Notes under the pieces: model-generated
What the model saw: the letters and a program-made list of their open reading frames with translations, nothing else
Told to the model about the DNA's origin: nothing
Databases searched by the model: none
Part shown: positions 25,570-33,801 of the stretch, piece by piece
Numbering within the stretch: position 1 is the stretch's first letter
How the letters are laid out: the number at the start of each line of letters is the position of its first letter
Translations under genes and position numbers: made by a program
Assembly (NCBI GenBank): GCA_005502445.1
Contig: SCPB01000014.1
Span: 1 to 51,391, forward strand
DNA from: Microbacteriaceae bacterium X2B
GTDB lineage: Bacteria; Actinomycetota; Actinomycetes; Actinomycetales; Microbacteriaceae
Reading direction: 5' to 3'
Length of the DNA: 51,391 nt

Positions 25570-26523
25570 GTGCATGCTGTGGGAGTCGACATCGGCGGAA
25601 CGAAGATCGCCGGCGCGCTTGTCGCCGACGACGGGTCGATCGTCGTCGACGATCGACGGCCGACACCTGCCGGCGACCCCCACGAGATCGTCGAGATCGT
25701 CGTGGAGATGGTTCGGAGTCTCAGCGCCGGTCGTGATGTCGTCGCGGCCGGCGTCGCCGCCGCCGGGTTCATCGACTCCCAGCAGTCGACCGTGTACTAC
25801 GCGCCCAACATCAACTGGCGCAACGAGCCCTTCCGCGATCGGCTCCGCGAGCGCCTCGGCATGGACGTGACGATCGACAACGACGCGAACGCTGCGGGCT
25901 GGGCCGAGTTCCGCTTCGGCGCGGCTCGTGACGTGCGCGATATGACCATGCTCACGATCGGCACGGGCGTCGGCGGAGCGATCGTGACGGGCGATCGGCT
26001 GCTGCGCGGCGGGTTCGGGACCGCCGGAGAGCTCGGCCACCTCCGCGTCGTCCCCGACGGCCTGCCCTGCGGATGCGGCGCGCGCGGCTGCATCGAGCAG
26101 TACGGCTCCGGCCGGGCCCTGCTGCGCATGGCCAACGAGATCGCCGACGCCGGCGGCATCGGACTCGCCCTCGCCGATGCGCGCGAGCAGCACGGCAGGC
26201 TCGACGGGGGCATCCTCGCGGAGCTCATCAGCGGGCACGACCCGGGAGCCCTGCACGCCCTCGCCCAGCTGGGCCGGTGGCTCGGGCAGGCCTGCGCGAG
26301 CCTCTCCGCCGTGCTCGATCCCGCGATGTTCGTCTTCGGCGGGGGCGTCTCTGTCGCCGGCGACCTGCTGCTCGACCCCGTGCGCGAGGCCTACCTCGCC
26401 CATCTGCCGGCGCGCGGCTATCACCCGGAGCCCGTATTCGTGACCGCCCAGCTCGTCAACGATGCGGGCGTCGTGGGCGCTGCCGACCTCGCCCGCATCC
26501 ACGCCGCGAACCTCGACGGCTGA
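25570..26523 (+). CDS. ROK-family sugar kinase (probable glucokinase)
   Basis: A 317-residue ROK kinase. The phosphate-1 motif is VGVDIGGTKIAGAL (about 4-17); the catalytic aspartate lies in IDNDANAAGWAEF (about residue 105); the adenosine loop is GTGVGGAIV; the structural zinc site has GELGHLR followed by CGCGARGCIEQY. It most likely phosphorylates glucose with ATP at the entry to glycolysis, but N-acetylglucosamine or mannose cannot be excluded. The GTG start follows a TAGACT box directly, so the mRNA is leaderless. It may feed plsC transcription by read-through, though plsC has its own box. Confidence 0.88.
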   Translation: MHAVGVDIGGTKIAGALVADDGSIVVDDRRPTPAGDPHEIVEIVVEMVRSLSAGRDVVAAGVAAAGFIDSQQSTVYYAPNINWRNEPFRDRLRERLGMDVTIDNDANAAGWAEFRFGAARDVRDMTMLTIGTGVGGAIVTGDRLLRGGFGTAGELGHLRVVPDGLPCGCGARGCIEQYGSGRALLRMANEIADAGGIGLALADAREQHGRLDGGILAELISGHDPGALHALAQLGRWLGQACASLSAVLDPAMFVFGGGVSVAGDLLLDPVREAYLAHLPARGYHPEPVFVTAQLVNDAGVVGAADLARIHAANLDG

Positions 26524-26574
26524 GCGGCGGGGCATAGGGTTGAGGCCGGGCAGCACGAGCAGGAGGGAGCGACG

Positions 26575-27264
26575 ATGTTCTACTGGCTCATGAAGAACCT
26601 CGTCATCGGTCCGATCCTCCTGACGGTGTTCCGGCCCTGGGTGCGCGGAATCGAGAACGTCCCGCGGACGGGCCCGGTCATCCTCGCGAGCAATCACCTC
26701 TCGTTCGTCGACTCAATCTTCCTGCCGCTCGTGCTCGACCGGCGGGTCGTCTTCCTCGCCAAGAGCGACTACTTCACGGGCACGGGGCTGAAAGGCCGGC
26801 TCACGCGATTCTTCTTCGAGGCGAGCGGTCAGTTGCCCATCGACCGCTCGGGCGGCAAGGCGAGCGAGGCCGCGCTCAACACCGGGCTCCGCGTGCTCTC
26901 CGAAGGACTCGCGCTCGGCATCTACCCCGAGGGCACGCGCAGTCCCGACGGCGTCATGTATCGCGGCCGCACGGGGGTGGCGCGCATGATCCTGGAGTCA
27001 GGGGCCACGGTCGTGCCCGTCGCGATGATCGACACCGAGAAGGTCATGCCGATCGGCGTGCGGATCCCCAAGGTCCTGCGCCCCGGCATCGTCTTCGGCG
27101 AACCGCTCGACTTCTCGCGGTTCGCGGGCCTCGAATCCGACCGCTTCGTGCTCCGGTCGATCACCGACGAGATCATGTACGAGCTCAACCGCCTGAGTGG
27201 CCAGGAATACCACGACGTCTACGCGACGACCGTGAAGGACAAGCGCCCCGCGAACGCGCGCTGA
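26575..27264 (+). CDS. 1-acyl-sn-glycerol-3-phosphate acyltransferase (PlsC-like)
   Basis: A 229-residue acyltransferase with one N-terminal hydrophobic anchor. The catalytic HX4D is NHLSFVDS (about residues 41-48); the substrate motifs are FLAKSDYF, GQLPIDRSGG and YPEGTRSPDG (about 121-130); a fourth is VVPVAMIDTE. It adds the second acyl chain to make phosphatidic acid at the membrane. AGGAGGGAG lies upstream of the ATG, and TAGGGT near 26535 can be its -10. A homologue stands between fadD15 and aroG in mycobacteria, in line with a conserved lipid/aromatic gene block. Confidence 0.92.
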   Translation: MFYWLMKNLVIGPILLTVFRPWVRGIENVPRTGPVILASNHLSFVDSIFLPLVLDRRVVFLAKSDYFTGTGLKGRLTRFFFEASGQLPIDRSGGKASEAALNTGLRVLSEGLALGIYPEGTRSPDGVMYRGRTGVARMILESGATVVPVAMIDTEKVMPIGVRIPKVLRPGIVFGEPLDFSRFAGLESDRFVLRSITDEIMYELNRLSGQEYHDVYATTVKDKRPANAR

Positions 27265-27282
27265 GCGGCGTCGTCGCTCGGC

Positions 27283-27311
27283 TAGGCTCGATCGAGCGGC
27301 CTGCAGGCCGC
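27283..27311 (+). promoter_or_regulatory. aroG promoter and adjacent palindromes
   Basis: TAGGCT (27283-27288) can be the -10. It overlaps the palindrome CTCGATCGAG (27287-27296), which touches a perfect 16-base palindrome GCGGCCTGCAGGCCGC (27296-27311). The second one would open the leader RNA as a short hairpin or act as an operator. Confidence 0.45.
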
Positions 27312-27358
27312 ATCCGAGCCTCACCCCCTCTCCCTCTCGCAGCGAAGGACGTTCCACC

Positions 27359-28738
27359 GTGGTCGACCCGACCGAAACCGTCGTCTCCGCCGATCCCGCC
27401 GTGATCGCGGGGCTCGACCACTGGCGAACGCTGCCGATCAAGCAGCAGCCGAGCTGGCCCGACCCCGCGGCCGTCGCCTCCGCCTCCGCCGAGCTCGCCT
27501 CGATGCCGCCGCTCGTCTTCGCAGGAGAGGTCGACCAGCTGCGCGAGCGCCTGGCGCGCGCCGCGCGCGGCGACGCCTTCCTCCTGCAGGGCGGCGACTG
27601 CGCCGAGACCTTCGCCGGGGCGACGGCCGACCAGATCCGGAACCGCGTCAAGACGATCCTGCAGATGGCCGTCGTGCTCACCTACGGCGCCTCGATGCCC
27701 GTCATCAAGATGGGCCGGATGGCCGGCCAGTTCGCCAAGCCCCGCTCGAGCGACACCGAGACCCGTGGCGAGGTGACCCTCCCCGCCTACCGCGGCGACA
27801 TCGTCAACGGCTACGACTTCACGCCGCAGTCGCGCGAGGCGGACCCCGCACGGCTCGTGAAGGGCTACCACACGAGCGCATCGACGCTGAACCTCATCCG
27901 CGCGTTCACGCAGGGCGGTTTCGCCGACCTCCGCATGGTGCACAGCTGGAACAAGGGCTTCGCCGAGAACCCCGCCAACCAGCGCTACGAGGGCCTGGCG
28001 AAGGAGATCGACCGCGCCATCAAGTTCATGGAGGCGGCGGGAGCCGACTTCGACGAGCTCAAGCGCGTCGAGTTCTACTCGAGCCACGAGGGCCTGCTCA
28101 TGGACTACGAGCGCCCCATGACGCGCATCGACTCGCGCACCGGCCTGCCCTACACCACGAGCGCGCACTTCCTGTGGATCGGCGAGCGCACGCGCGACCT
28201 CGACGGGGCCCACGTCGACTTCTTCCGCCGCATCCGCAACCCCATCGGCATCAAGCTCGGGCCGTCGACGACTCCCGAGACGATGGAGCGGCTCATCGAC
28301 GTGCTCGACCCCGATCGCGAGCCCGGCCGCATCACCTTCATCACGCGCATGGGGGCGGGGCGCATCCGGGATGCCCTGCCGCCGCTGCTCGAGGCGATCC
28401 AGCGCTTCGACGCCACGCCGCTGTGGGTCTCCGACCCCATGCACGGCAACGGGCTCACGACCCCGACGGGATACAAGACGCGACGCTTCGACGATGTCGT
28501 CGACGAGGTGAAGGGCTTCTTCGAGGCGCACCGCGATGCCGGGACGCACCCCGGCGGCATCCACGTCGAGCTCACGGGCGACGACGTCACGGAGTGCCTC
28601 GGCGGCTCGGAGATGATCGACGAGCAGACCCTCGCGACGCGCTACGAGTCGCTGTGCGACCCGCGCCTGAACCACATGCAGTCGCTCGAGCTGTCGTTCC
28701 TCGTCGCCGAGGAGCTCAGCCGCGCGCAGCGCGCCTGA
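27359..28738 (+). CDS. aroG: Class II 3-deoxy-7-phosphoheptulonate synthase (DAHP synthase)
   Basis: A 459-residue enzyme, the usual length of the plant-like class II type found in actinobacteria. It has the metal cysteine in LQGGDCAETFA (about residue 81), the VKMGRMAGQFAKPRS-like block (IKMGRMAGQFAKPRS), the HTSASTLNLIRAF segment, SSHEGLLMDYE, and the C-terminal metal residues in SDPMHGNG and DDVTECLGG. It joins phosphoenolpyruvate and erythrose-4-phosphate, the first step of aromatic amino acid synthesis. The mycobacterial enzyme is feedback-regulated and complexes with chorismate mutase. The GTG start has GAAGGAC nine bases upstream. It ends ten bases from the convergent kinase gene. Confidence 0.95.
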   Translation: MVDPTETVVSADPAVIAGLDHWRTLPIKQQPSWPDPAAVASASAELASMPPLVFAGEVDQLRERLARAARGDAFLLQGGDCAETFAGATADQIRNRVKTILQMAVVLTYGASMPVIKMGRMAGQFAKPRSSDTETRGEVTLPAYRGDIVNGYDFTPQSREADPARLVKGYHTSASTLNLIRAFTQGGFADLRMVHSWNKGFAENPANQRYEGLAKEIDRAIKFMEAAGADFDELKRVEFYSSHEGLLMDYERPMTRIDSRTGLPYTTSAHFLWIGERTRDLDGAHVDFFRRIRNPIGIKLGPSTTPETMERLIDVLDPDREPGRITFITRMGAGRIRDALPPLLEAIQRFDATPLWVSDPMHGNGLTTPTGYKTRRFDDVVDEVKGFFEAHRDAGTHPGGIHVELTGDDVTECLGGSEMIDEQTLATRYESLCDPRLNHMQSLELSFLVAEELSRAQRA

Positions 28739-28747
28739 GGTCAGCCG

Positions 28748-30706
28748 CTAGAAGACGGCTCGGACGATGATGGTCGATCCGCGCAGTTGCCGCGTGCCGG
28801 CCTCGGGCTCGATGCTCGTGACGACCGCGAGGCCGTTGTCCCACTGGTCCTCGGGGATAACCGTGCGAACGTCGACCTGGAAGTCTGCAGCCAGGAGGAT
28901 GTCGACCGCTTCGCGGATGGTGAGGCCGACGACCTCCGGCACCTCCACGAGGTCGGGCCCGCGCGAGACGATGAGGGTGAAGGCGTCGCCCGGCCGGATC
29001 GGCCCCTCCTCGGCGGCCACGGCGCGCAGCACGAGGCCTTCGGCGATGTCGGTGGAGAACTCGGAATCCCCGCCCACGACCGCGGTGAGACCGAGCGCCT
29101 CGAACGCCGCGGCGGCGGTCGCCGGCTCGACGCCGACGACGTCGGGCAGCGGCCCGAGCGAGACGATGAGCGACACCTCCGTGCCGCGGAAGGACTCGCC
29201 GCCCTCGGCCAGGGCGGTCTCGGCGCCGTCCTCGCCGATCGAGACGACACCGATCGCGGAGCCGGGTGCGATCCCGGCGTCGATCTGCGCGATCGGCTTC
29301 TCGTCGACCACGAAGCCGGCGTCGTCGAGCAGCTGCCGGGCCTCAGCCTCCGGAACGCCGGCGATCGCGGGCACCGTGGTCGGCTCGGGACCCCGGGAGA
29401 CGATGATCGTCACGGTGCTCTCGCGCGGCACGGCCTCGCCCGCGGGCGGGTCGGTGCCGAGCACCTGCCCGGCGGCGATCTCGAGATCGAAGGCCCGCGA
29501 CATCTCGTCGCTCACGAGCAGGCCTTGGTCGAGCAGGCCCGCCCGGGCGGAATCAGGGGACTGGCCGCGGACGTCGGCGATCGTGACCATCGCGCCGGGC
29601 CCCGCGCCGAACCACCAGCCGATGCCGGCCGCGAGCCCCGCGAGGGCGAGGACGAGCGCGAGCAGGATCCAGCCCCGTCGGCGGCGAGACGACGTCGCGC
29701 GCGCGAGCTCGCCCGTCGCGGACGATGGCGCGCCGGGCGCCGTCGTCGCCGGCCCCGCACCGCCGCGTACGCCGAGCACTTGCGTCTCGGCCGTGCTCGA
29801 CCGGCTCACGAGCGGCGTCGTGAAGACCATGGTCTTCTGCGGCCCGGTCGCCGAGAGCGAGGTCTCGAGCGAGCGCGCGGTCTCGGTGACCTGATCGAGC
29901 AGGGCGCGCGCGTCGGCGGGCCGCTGCTCCGGGTCGCGTGCGGTGGCCCACAGCACGAGCTCATCGAGCTCGGCGGGCACGTCGGGGTTGATCGTGCTCG
30001 GCGCAGGAACCGAGTCGTTGGCGTGCTGGTAGGCGATCTGCATCGGCTGCTCGCCCTTGTACGGCTGCTCGCCCGTGAGCATCTCGAACATCATGATGCC
30101 GACGGCGTAGATGTCGCTGCGGGTGTCGGCGATGCCGCGCGTGACGAGCTCGGGCGAGAGGTAGGCGATCGTGCCGAGCAGCGCTGCGCCTGCTGCGGTC
30201 GCCGCCGAGGCAGCTCGCGCGAGGCCGAAGTCGCCGATCTTGATGCGGCCGTCGTCGGCGAGCAGCACGTTCTCGGGCTTGAGGTCGCGATGAACGATGC
30301 CCGCCTTGTGGGCGGCTGCGAGTCCGGCGAGGATCGCCTCGACGATGTCGATGGTCTGCTGGGGGGTCAGCGCCCCGTACTCCTGGAGCAGTTCGCGCAG
30401 GGTGATGCCGGGCAGGTACTCCATGACGAGGTACGCCGACTCGGCGTCCTGCCCCTGGTCGAACACGTTGACGACGTTGGGGTGCGCGAGGCGCGCGGCG
30501 GAGCGGGCCTCCTGGATGAACCGGGCCTTGAACTGGCTGTCGTCGGCGAGGTGGACGTGCATGATCTTGACCGCGACGAGGCGCTCCAGGCGTTGATCCG
30601 TGGCGAGGTAGACGGTCGCCATCCCGCCGCGCGCGATGCGTGACCGCACGTGGTACCGACCGTCGATGAGCCGCCCGATCATGGGGTCGGTCGTCGAGGT
30701 GCTCAC
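28748..30706 (-). CDS. pknL: PASTA-domain serine/threonine kinase (PknL-like)
   Basis: A 652-residue receptor kinase. Kinase domain about 18-275: loop ARGGMATVY, K47 (VAVKIM), HRD 139-141, DFG 159-161 and the GTIAYLSPE activation segment. A juxtamembrane stretch rich in Thr/Ser/Ala (280-340) is the usual autophosphorylation region. One membrane helix (346-366) leads to four extracytoplasmic PASTA repeats (372-652), which in relatives sense muropeptides or lipid II. Its place next to aroG and near an Rv2175c-like gene is that of mycobacterial PknL. Start GTG behind a TAGACT box by seven bases. It should tie envelope state to division and transcription. Confidence 0.93.
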   Translation of the reverse strand: MSTSTTDPMIGRLIDGRYHVRSRIARGGMATVYLATDQRLERLVAVKIMHVHLADDSQFKARFIQEARSAARLAHPNVVNVFDQGQDAESAYLVMEYLPGITLRELLQEYGALTPQQTIDIVEAILAGLAAAHKAGIVHRDLKPENVLLADDGRIKIGDFGLARAASAATAAGAALLGTIAYLSPELVTRGIADTRSDIYAVGIMMFEMLTGEQPYKGEQPMQIAYQHANDSVPAPSTINPDVPAELDELVLWATARDPEQRPADARALLDQVTETARSLETSLSATGPQKTMVFTTPLVSRSSTAETQVLGVRGGAGPATTAPGAPSSATGELARATSSRRRRGWILLALVLALAGLAAGIGWWFGAGPGAMVTIADVRGQSPDSARAGLLDQGLLVSDEMSRAFDLEIAAGQVLGTDPPAGEAVPRESTVTIIVSRGPEPTTVPAIAGVPEAEARQLLDDAGFVVDEKPIAQIDAGIAPGSAIGVVSIGEDGAETALAEGGESFRGTEVSLIVSLGPLPDVVGVEPATAAAAFEALGLTAVVGGDSEFSTDIAEGLVLRAVAAEEGPIRPGDAFTLIVSRGPDLVEVPEVVGLTIREAVDILLAADFQVDVRTVIPEDQWDNGLAVVTSIEPEAGTRQLRGSTIIVRAVF

Positions 30707-30713
30707 CCGCCCC

Positions 30714-30719
30714 AGTCTA
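30714..30719 (-). promoter_or_regulatory. -10 box of leaderless kinase gene
   Basis: TAGACT on the minus strand, seven bases before the GTG. Confidence 0.5.
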
Positions 30720-30755
30720 GGTCGGAGCCCGATGTCAGGGCCCGCGCCACACGGC

Positions 30756-32060
30756 CTAGGTCAGTTCGTAGAGCCAGGCCCAGGCGCTCGATTCCCACTT
30801 CGCATAGTAGTCGGGGTAGGCCGAGATCTGCACCGACTGGGCCGCCCGCGTCAGGCTCATCGACTGCCAGCCGGCGATGTCGAGCAGCCCGCGGGTGCGC
30901 TCGCCGTTCCCGAGGTAGAACAGCCGGGCAGCGTGGGCCGGATCCTGCAGCTGCTCGGGCGTTCCCCAGCCGGTGCTGGGCCGCTGCTGGAAGAGGCCGA
31001 CGGAGTCCCGGTCGCCCCACGAGAGGTTTCGCATCGAGGATTCCTGCATCGCCGTCGCGAGGGCGATGACGATGCCGTAGTCGGGGACGCCGAGCTCTCG
31101 ACCGACCCGGATGATCGTCGCGGCGTGGGTGCGCCCGTCCGCGCCGAGAGGGTGGATCGTCGGGGCCCCCGCGGAACTCGACCCGGCCACGGGAGCTGGG
31201 CCGCCCGGCAGCACAGGGCGCTCGGCGACGGGCATTGACGTCACGGCCGAGACGTTCTCGACGGCGGGCGCCGCGGCGGGCGCGGGCGGAGCGCTCGTCG
31301 TGCCCGGGATCACGAGCGACTGACCGGGGTAGATGATGCTCGACCAGCCGAGCCCGTTGGCGTCGAGGATCGACTGCGCCGAGACGCCGAAGCGGGCCGC
31401 GATCGCCGAGACGGTGTCGCCCGATCGGATCTGGTAGTTGCCGCCCGCGAGAACCGGGGTCGACGCGGTCGCTGCCTTCGTGGGGGCGTTCGTCAGCTTG
31501 AGCACCTGACCCGGGAAGATCACCGACTTCCAGCTGAGTCCGTTGAGGGCGAGCACGCCCGCGGTCGAGAGCCCGAAGCGGGCCGCGATCGCCGAGACGG
31601 TGTCGCCGGCTTCGACGACGTAGAGGGCGGGCGCGGCACTCGTCGCGACGGCAGCGGTGCTCATCGCGCCCGGGGTGATCGCGGCACCGACCTGGGCGAG
31701 CGCTGCGCGCAGCGTCGAGGCGCCGCCCGCCAGCTGCGGCTTCGGGGCGAGGGGCTTGCGCGGTGCGGCATGCGCCGGTTCGACAGGCCCCGTCAGGCCG
31801 AGACCGAGTGCGATCGCGCCCGTGAGAACGAGCGGCATCGTGCTGAGGGCTGCGCTGCGCGCACGCGTCGCAGCGCGCGGCGCCGTGCGGGTCGATGCGG
31901 GGGAGGCGGCGATCGGGTTCCGTGCGATCACCGCGCCCTGACGCGGGGCGAGCCCGCCGAAGACCGCCCGCGCGCGCGCCCGCGCCTCCTCCTGCTCGCG
32001 AGCCAGTCGTTCGTCGTCGATCGTGCACGACTGGTCGCCGTTCCGGCCGAGCTCGGTCAT
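30756..32060 (-). CDS. LysM-domain protein with transglycosylase-like C-terminus
   Basis: A 434-residue envelope protein. The cytoplasmic N-terminus is Arg/Ala-rich with a membrane or signal segment at about 74-98 (ending AHAAP, a likely cleavage site). Two LysM domains (about 147-189 and 209-251) bind peptidoglycan. The last 115 residues contain ATAMQESSMRNLSWGDRDSVGLFQQRPS, split by the family into a catalytic glutamate in QESS and the GLFQ motif seen in soluble lytic transglycosylase-like folds. It probably cuts or remodels the wall. I chose the ATG behind GGGAGGGG. It lies between pknL and its Rv2175c-like partner. Confidence 0.86.
   Translation of the reverse strand: MTELGRNGDQSCTIDDERLAREQEEARARARAVFGGLAPRQGAVIARNPIAASPASTRTAPRAATRARSAALSTMPLVLTGAIALGLGLTGPVEPAHAAPRKPLAPKPQLAGGASTLRAALAQVGAAITPGAMSTAAVATSAAPALYVVEAGDTVSAIAARFGLSTAGVLALNGLSWKSVIFPGQVLKLTNAPTKAATASTPVLAGGNYQIRSGDTVSAIAARFGVSAQSILDANGLGWSSIIYPGQSLVIPGTTSAPPAPAAAPAVENVSAVTSMPVAERPVLPGGPAPVAGSSSAGAPTIHPLGADGRTHAATIIRVGRELGVPDYGIVIALATAMQESSMRNLSWGDRDSVGLFQQRPSTGWGTPEQLQDPAHAARLFYLGNGERTRGLLDIAGWQSMSLTRAAQSVQISAYPDYYAKWESSAWAWLYELT
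31387..31607 (-). repeat. Identical 35-bp direct repeats in the two LysM coding segments
   Basis: 31387-31421 and 31573-31607 are identical over 35 bases and encode the SGDTVSAIAARFG-like core of each LysM domain. Identity at synonymous sites suggests recent duplication or gene conversion. Confidence 0.75.
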
Positions 32061-32233
32061 GGAGCCGTCCCCTCCCGTTGCCTTCGCGACCATCGTCGGC
32101 CGCACGCGGATCCCCGTCCGCCGTTACACATTAACACTGATGTGAACCAATGAGGCAAAAGTGATTTGCGTTTACATGTTCGTAACATACGGGCACGCGC
32201 ATCTCGGTCCGCGGTTCATGGCACCCTGGTTGC
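32061..32233. promoter_or_regulatory. AT-rich divergent promoter region with dyads
   Basis: This 173-base gap is far richer in A and T than its surroundings. It holds GTTA-N5-TAAC (32123-32135) and a perfect ATGTT-CGT-AACAT dyad (32176-32188). TAACAT (32183-32188) may be the -10 of the plus-strand gene and TAATGT (minus strand, 32128-32133) that of the LysM gene. The GTTAC/GTAAC half-sites resemble those I recall for the envelope regulator MtrA, but this is uncertain. Confidence 0.45.
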
Positions 32234-32572
32234 GTGACCGCTGACTCCAGCCGCTGGCTGACCGTCCCCGACCTCGTCGACCTGCTCGGGGTCTCGCCCG
32301 GCCGCATCCATCGCCTGCTGGAGGATCGCCAGCTGCTCGGCGTCCGCCGCGACCGCGTTCTCGTCGTGCCCGAGGAGTTCCTGCGCGAGGGCGAGCCGCT
32401 GCACGAGTTGCGCGGCACGCTCATCCTCCTCGCCGACAACGGTTTCACCGACGAGGAGGCGATGGACTGGATGCTGTCCGTCGACGATGTGCTCGGAACC
32501 TCGCCCGTCGAGGCTCTGCGGAGCGGTCGGAAGGCCGAGGTGCGCCGGGTCGCCCAGGCGATGGCGTTCTGA
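32234..32572 (+). CDS. Rv2175c-like DNA-binding protein
   Basis: A 112-residue protein. The first half is a winged helix-turn-helix (WLTVPDLVDLLGVSPGRIHRLLEDRQLLGVRRD, here at about 8-40), the second a helical domain (GTLILLADNGFTDEEAMDWML and SPVEALRSGRKAEVRRVAQAMAF). Size and pattern match Rv2175c, a DNA-binding substrate of PknL whose phosphorylation stops DNA binding. The kinase gene is two genes away on the opposite strand. It begins at GTG; a ribosome site is not clear. The regulated genes are unknown. Confidence 0.82.
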   Translation: MTADSSRWLTVPDLVDLLGVSPGRIHRLLEDRQLLGVRRDRVLVVPEEFLREGEPLHELRGTLILLADNGFTDEEAMDWMLSVDDVLGTSPVEALRSGRKAEVRRVAQAMAF

Positions 32573-32596
32573 CGACGAGGCGCGGATGCCGCCGTG

Positions 32597-33718
32597 TCAG
32601 TGCGCGCGGCGGGTCACGAGCTGCGACAGCCCGACGAGCTCGGAGCGGGCGGATCGGCTGAGCGGTGCGCTCTCGATCGCGGCGACCGCCTCGCGGACCG
32701 AGCGGGAGATCATCTGCTCGACCGTGTCGACCGCGCCGCTGTCGCGGATCGTCGCCTGCAGGGTCGAGATCTGGTGGTCGGTGAGCTCGGGGTCGCCGAG
32801 CAGCTCGTCGATCAGGCGCACCGCCGAACCGGGCAGGGCGCGTCGAGCGAGCGCGATGAGCACCGTGCGCTTGCCCTCGCGTAGATCGTCACCCGCGGGC
32901 TTGCCGGTGACGACGGGGTCGCCGAACACGCCGAGCAGATCGTCGCGCAGCTGGAAGGCGACACCGAGCGGCAGGCCGAAGGCGCGCAGAGCACTCACCT
33001 GCTCCGCCGTGCCGCCTGCCATCAGCCCGCCGAGCGCGAGTGGCGCCTCGATCGAGTACTTCGCGGACTTGTAGACCACGACGCGGTGGGCGCGGGGGAG
33101 CAGCTCATCCTCGGCCGCCGAGCGCCAGGCGACCTCCTCGAGGATGTCGAGGTACTGACCGGCCGTCACCTCGGTGCGCATGAGGTGGAACTCGCTCCGT
33201 GCCCGCCGCGTGGCGGAGCGGTCCGCGACCGCCGAGAGCCCCTCGGCGAGAAGCTCGTCGCTCCAGCCGAGGAGGAGATCGCCGAGCAGCAGCGCCGAGG
33301 ACATGCCGTACGACGGAGCGGAGCCGACCCATTCCCGCGCGACGTGATCGGCCTCGAAGCGCCGGTGGGCCGACGCCATGCCCCGGCGAGTGTCCGACCT
33401 GTCCATGATGTCGTCGTGCACGAGCGCCGCGGCGTGGAAGATCTCCAGCGCCGCCGCGAGCGAGACGACGGCGTCGAGCTCGGGGTGCTCGTCGAGATCG
33501 GCGAGCAGGTCGTCGGGTCTGACGGCGCCGGCGACGGAGTGCCACCCCCAGTAGGCGAAGAGAGCGCGGAATCGCTTCCCGCCGCTCAGCAGATCGCGGC
33601 TCGCCTCGATGAAGACGTCGAGTTCGTCGGCGACCGTGGAGAGGTGGTTCGCGCGGGCGGTCAGGAACTCGTCCAATCGTGCGTTGACCAGGTCGACTAA
33701 CCGCAATCTCTCAGGCAC
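32597..33718 (-). CDS. idsA: Polyprenyl diphosphate synthase (geranylgeranyl-type, IdsA-like)
   Basis: A 373-residue all-alpha prenyltransferase. The first aspartate-rich motif is DDIMD (102-106) with the GGKRFRAL block before it; the second is QLRDDLLGVFGD (about 265-276); YKSAKYSIEAPL lies between. It elongates isoprenoid chains from isopentenyl diphosphate, likely to geranylgeranyl diphosphate, for carotenoids, menaquinone or lipid carriers. The residues five and four before the first motif (AAALVH) are small, which permits long products. GTG start six bases after TAGGCT, so leaderless. In mycobacteria idsA2 lies in the same gene block. Confidence 0.92.
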   Translation of the reverse strand: MPERLRLVDLVNARLDEFLTARANHLSTVADELDVFIEASRDLLSGGKRFRALFAYWGWHSVAGAVRPDDLLADLDEHPELDAVVSLAAALEIFHAAALVHDDIMDRSDTRRGMASAHRRFEADHVAREWVGSAPSYGMSSALLLGDLLLGWSDELLAEGLSAVADRSATRRARSEFHLMRTEVTAGQYLDILEEVAWRSAAEDELLPRAHRVVVYKSAKYSIEAPLALGGLMAGGTAEQVSALRAFGLPLGVAFQLRDDLLGVFGDPVVTGKPAGDDLREGKRTVLIALARRALPGSAVRLIDELLGDPELTDHQISTLQATIRDSGAVDTVEQMISRSVREAVAAIESAPLSRSARSELVGLSQLVTRRAH

Positions 33719-33724
33719 TCGCCT

Positions 33725-33730
33725 AGCCTA
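33725..33730 (-). promoter_or_regulatory. -10 box of leaderless prenyl synthase gene
   Basis: TAGGCT on the minus strand, six bases before the GTG. Confidence 0.5.
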
Positions 33731-33746
33731 TCGAGCGCCGCGAGCC

Positions 33747-33752
33747 TAGAAT
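33747..33752 (+). promoter_or_regulatory. -10 box of DUF3040 gene
   Basis: TAGAAT about 50 bases before the ATG at 33802. A leader with the ribosome site AAGGGG follows. Confidence 0.45.
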
Positions 33753-33801
33753 GGTAAGACGGTGGGAACCTCCCAGCCCGTTCGTACCAAGGGGTCCACA
33801 C

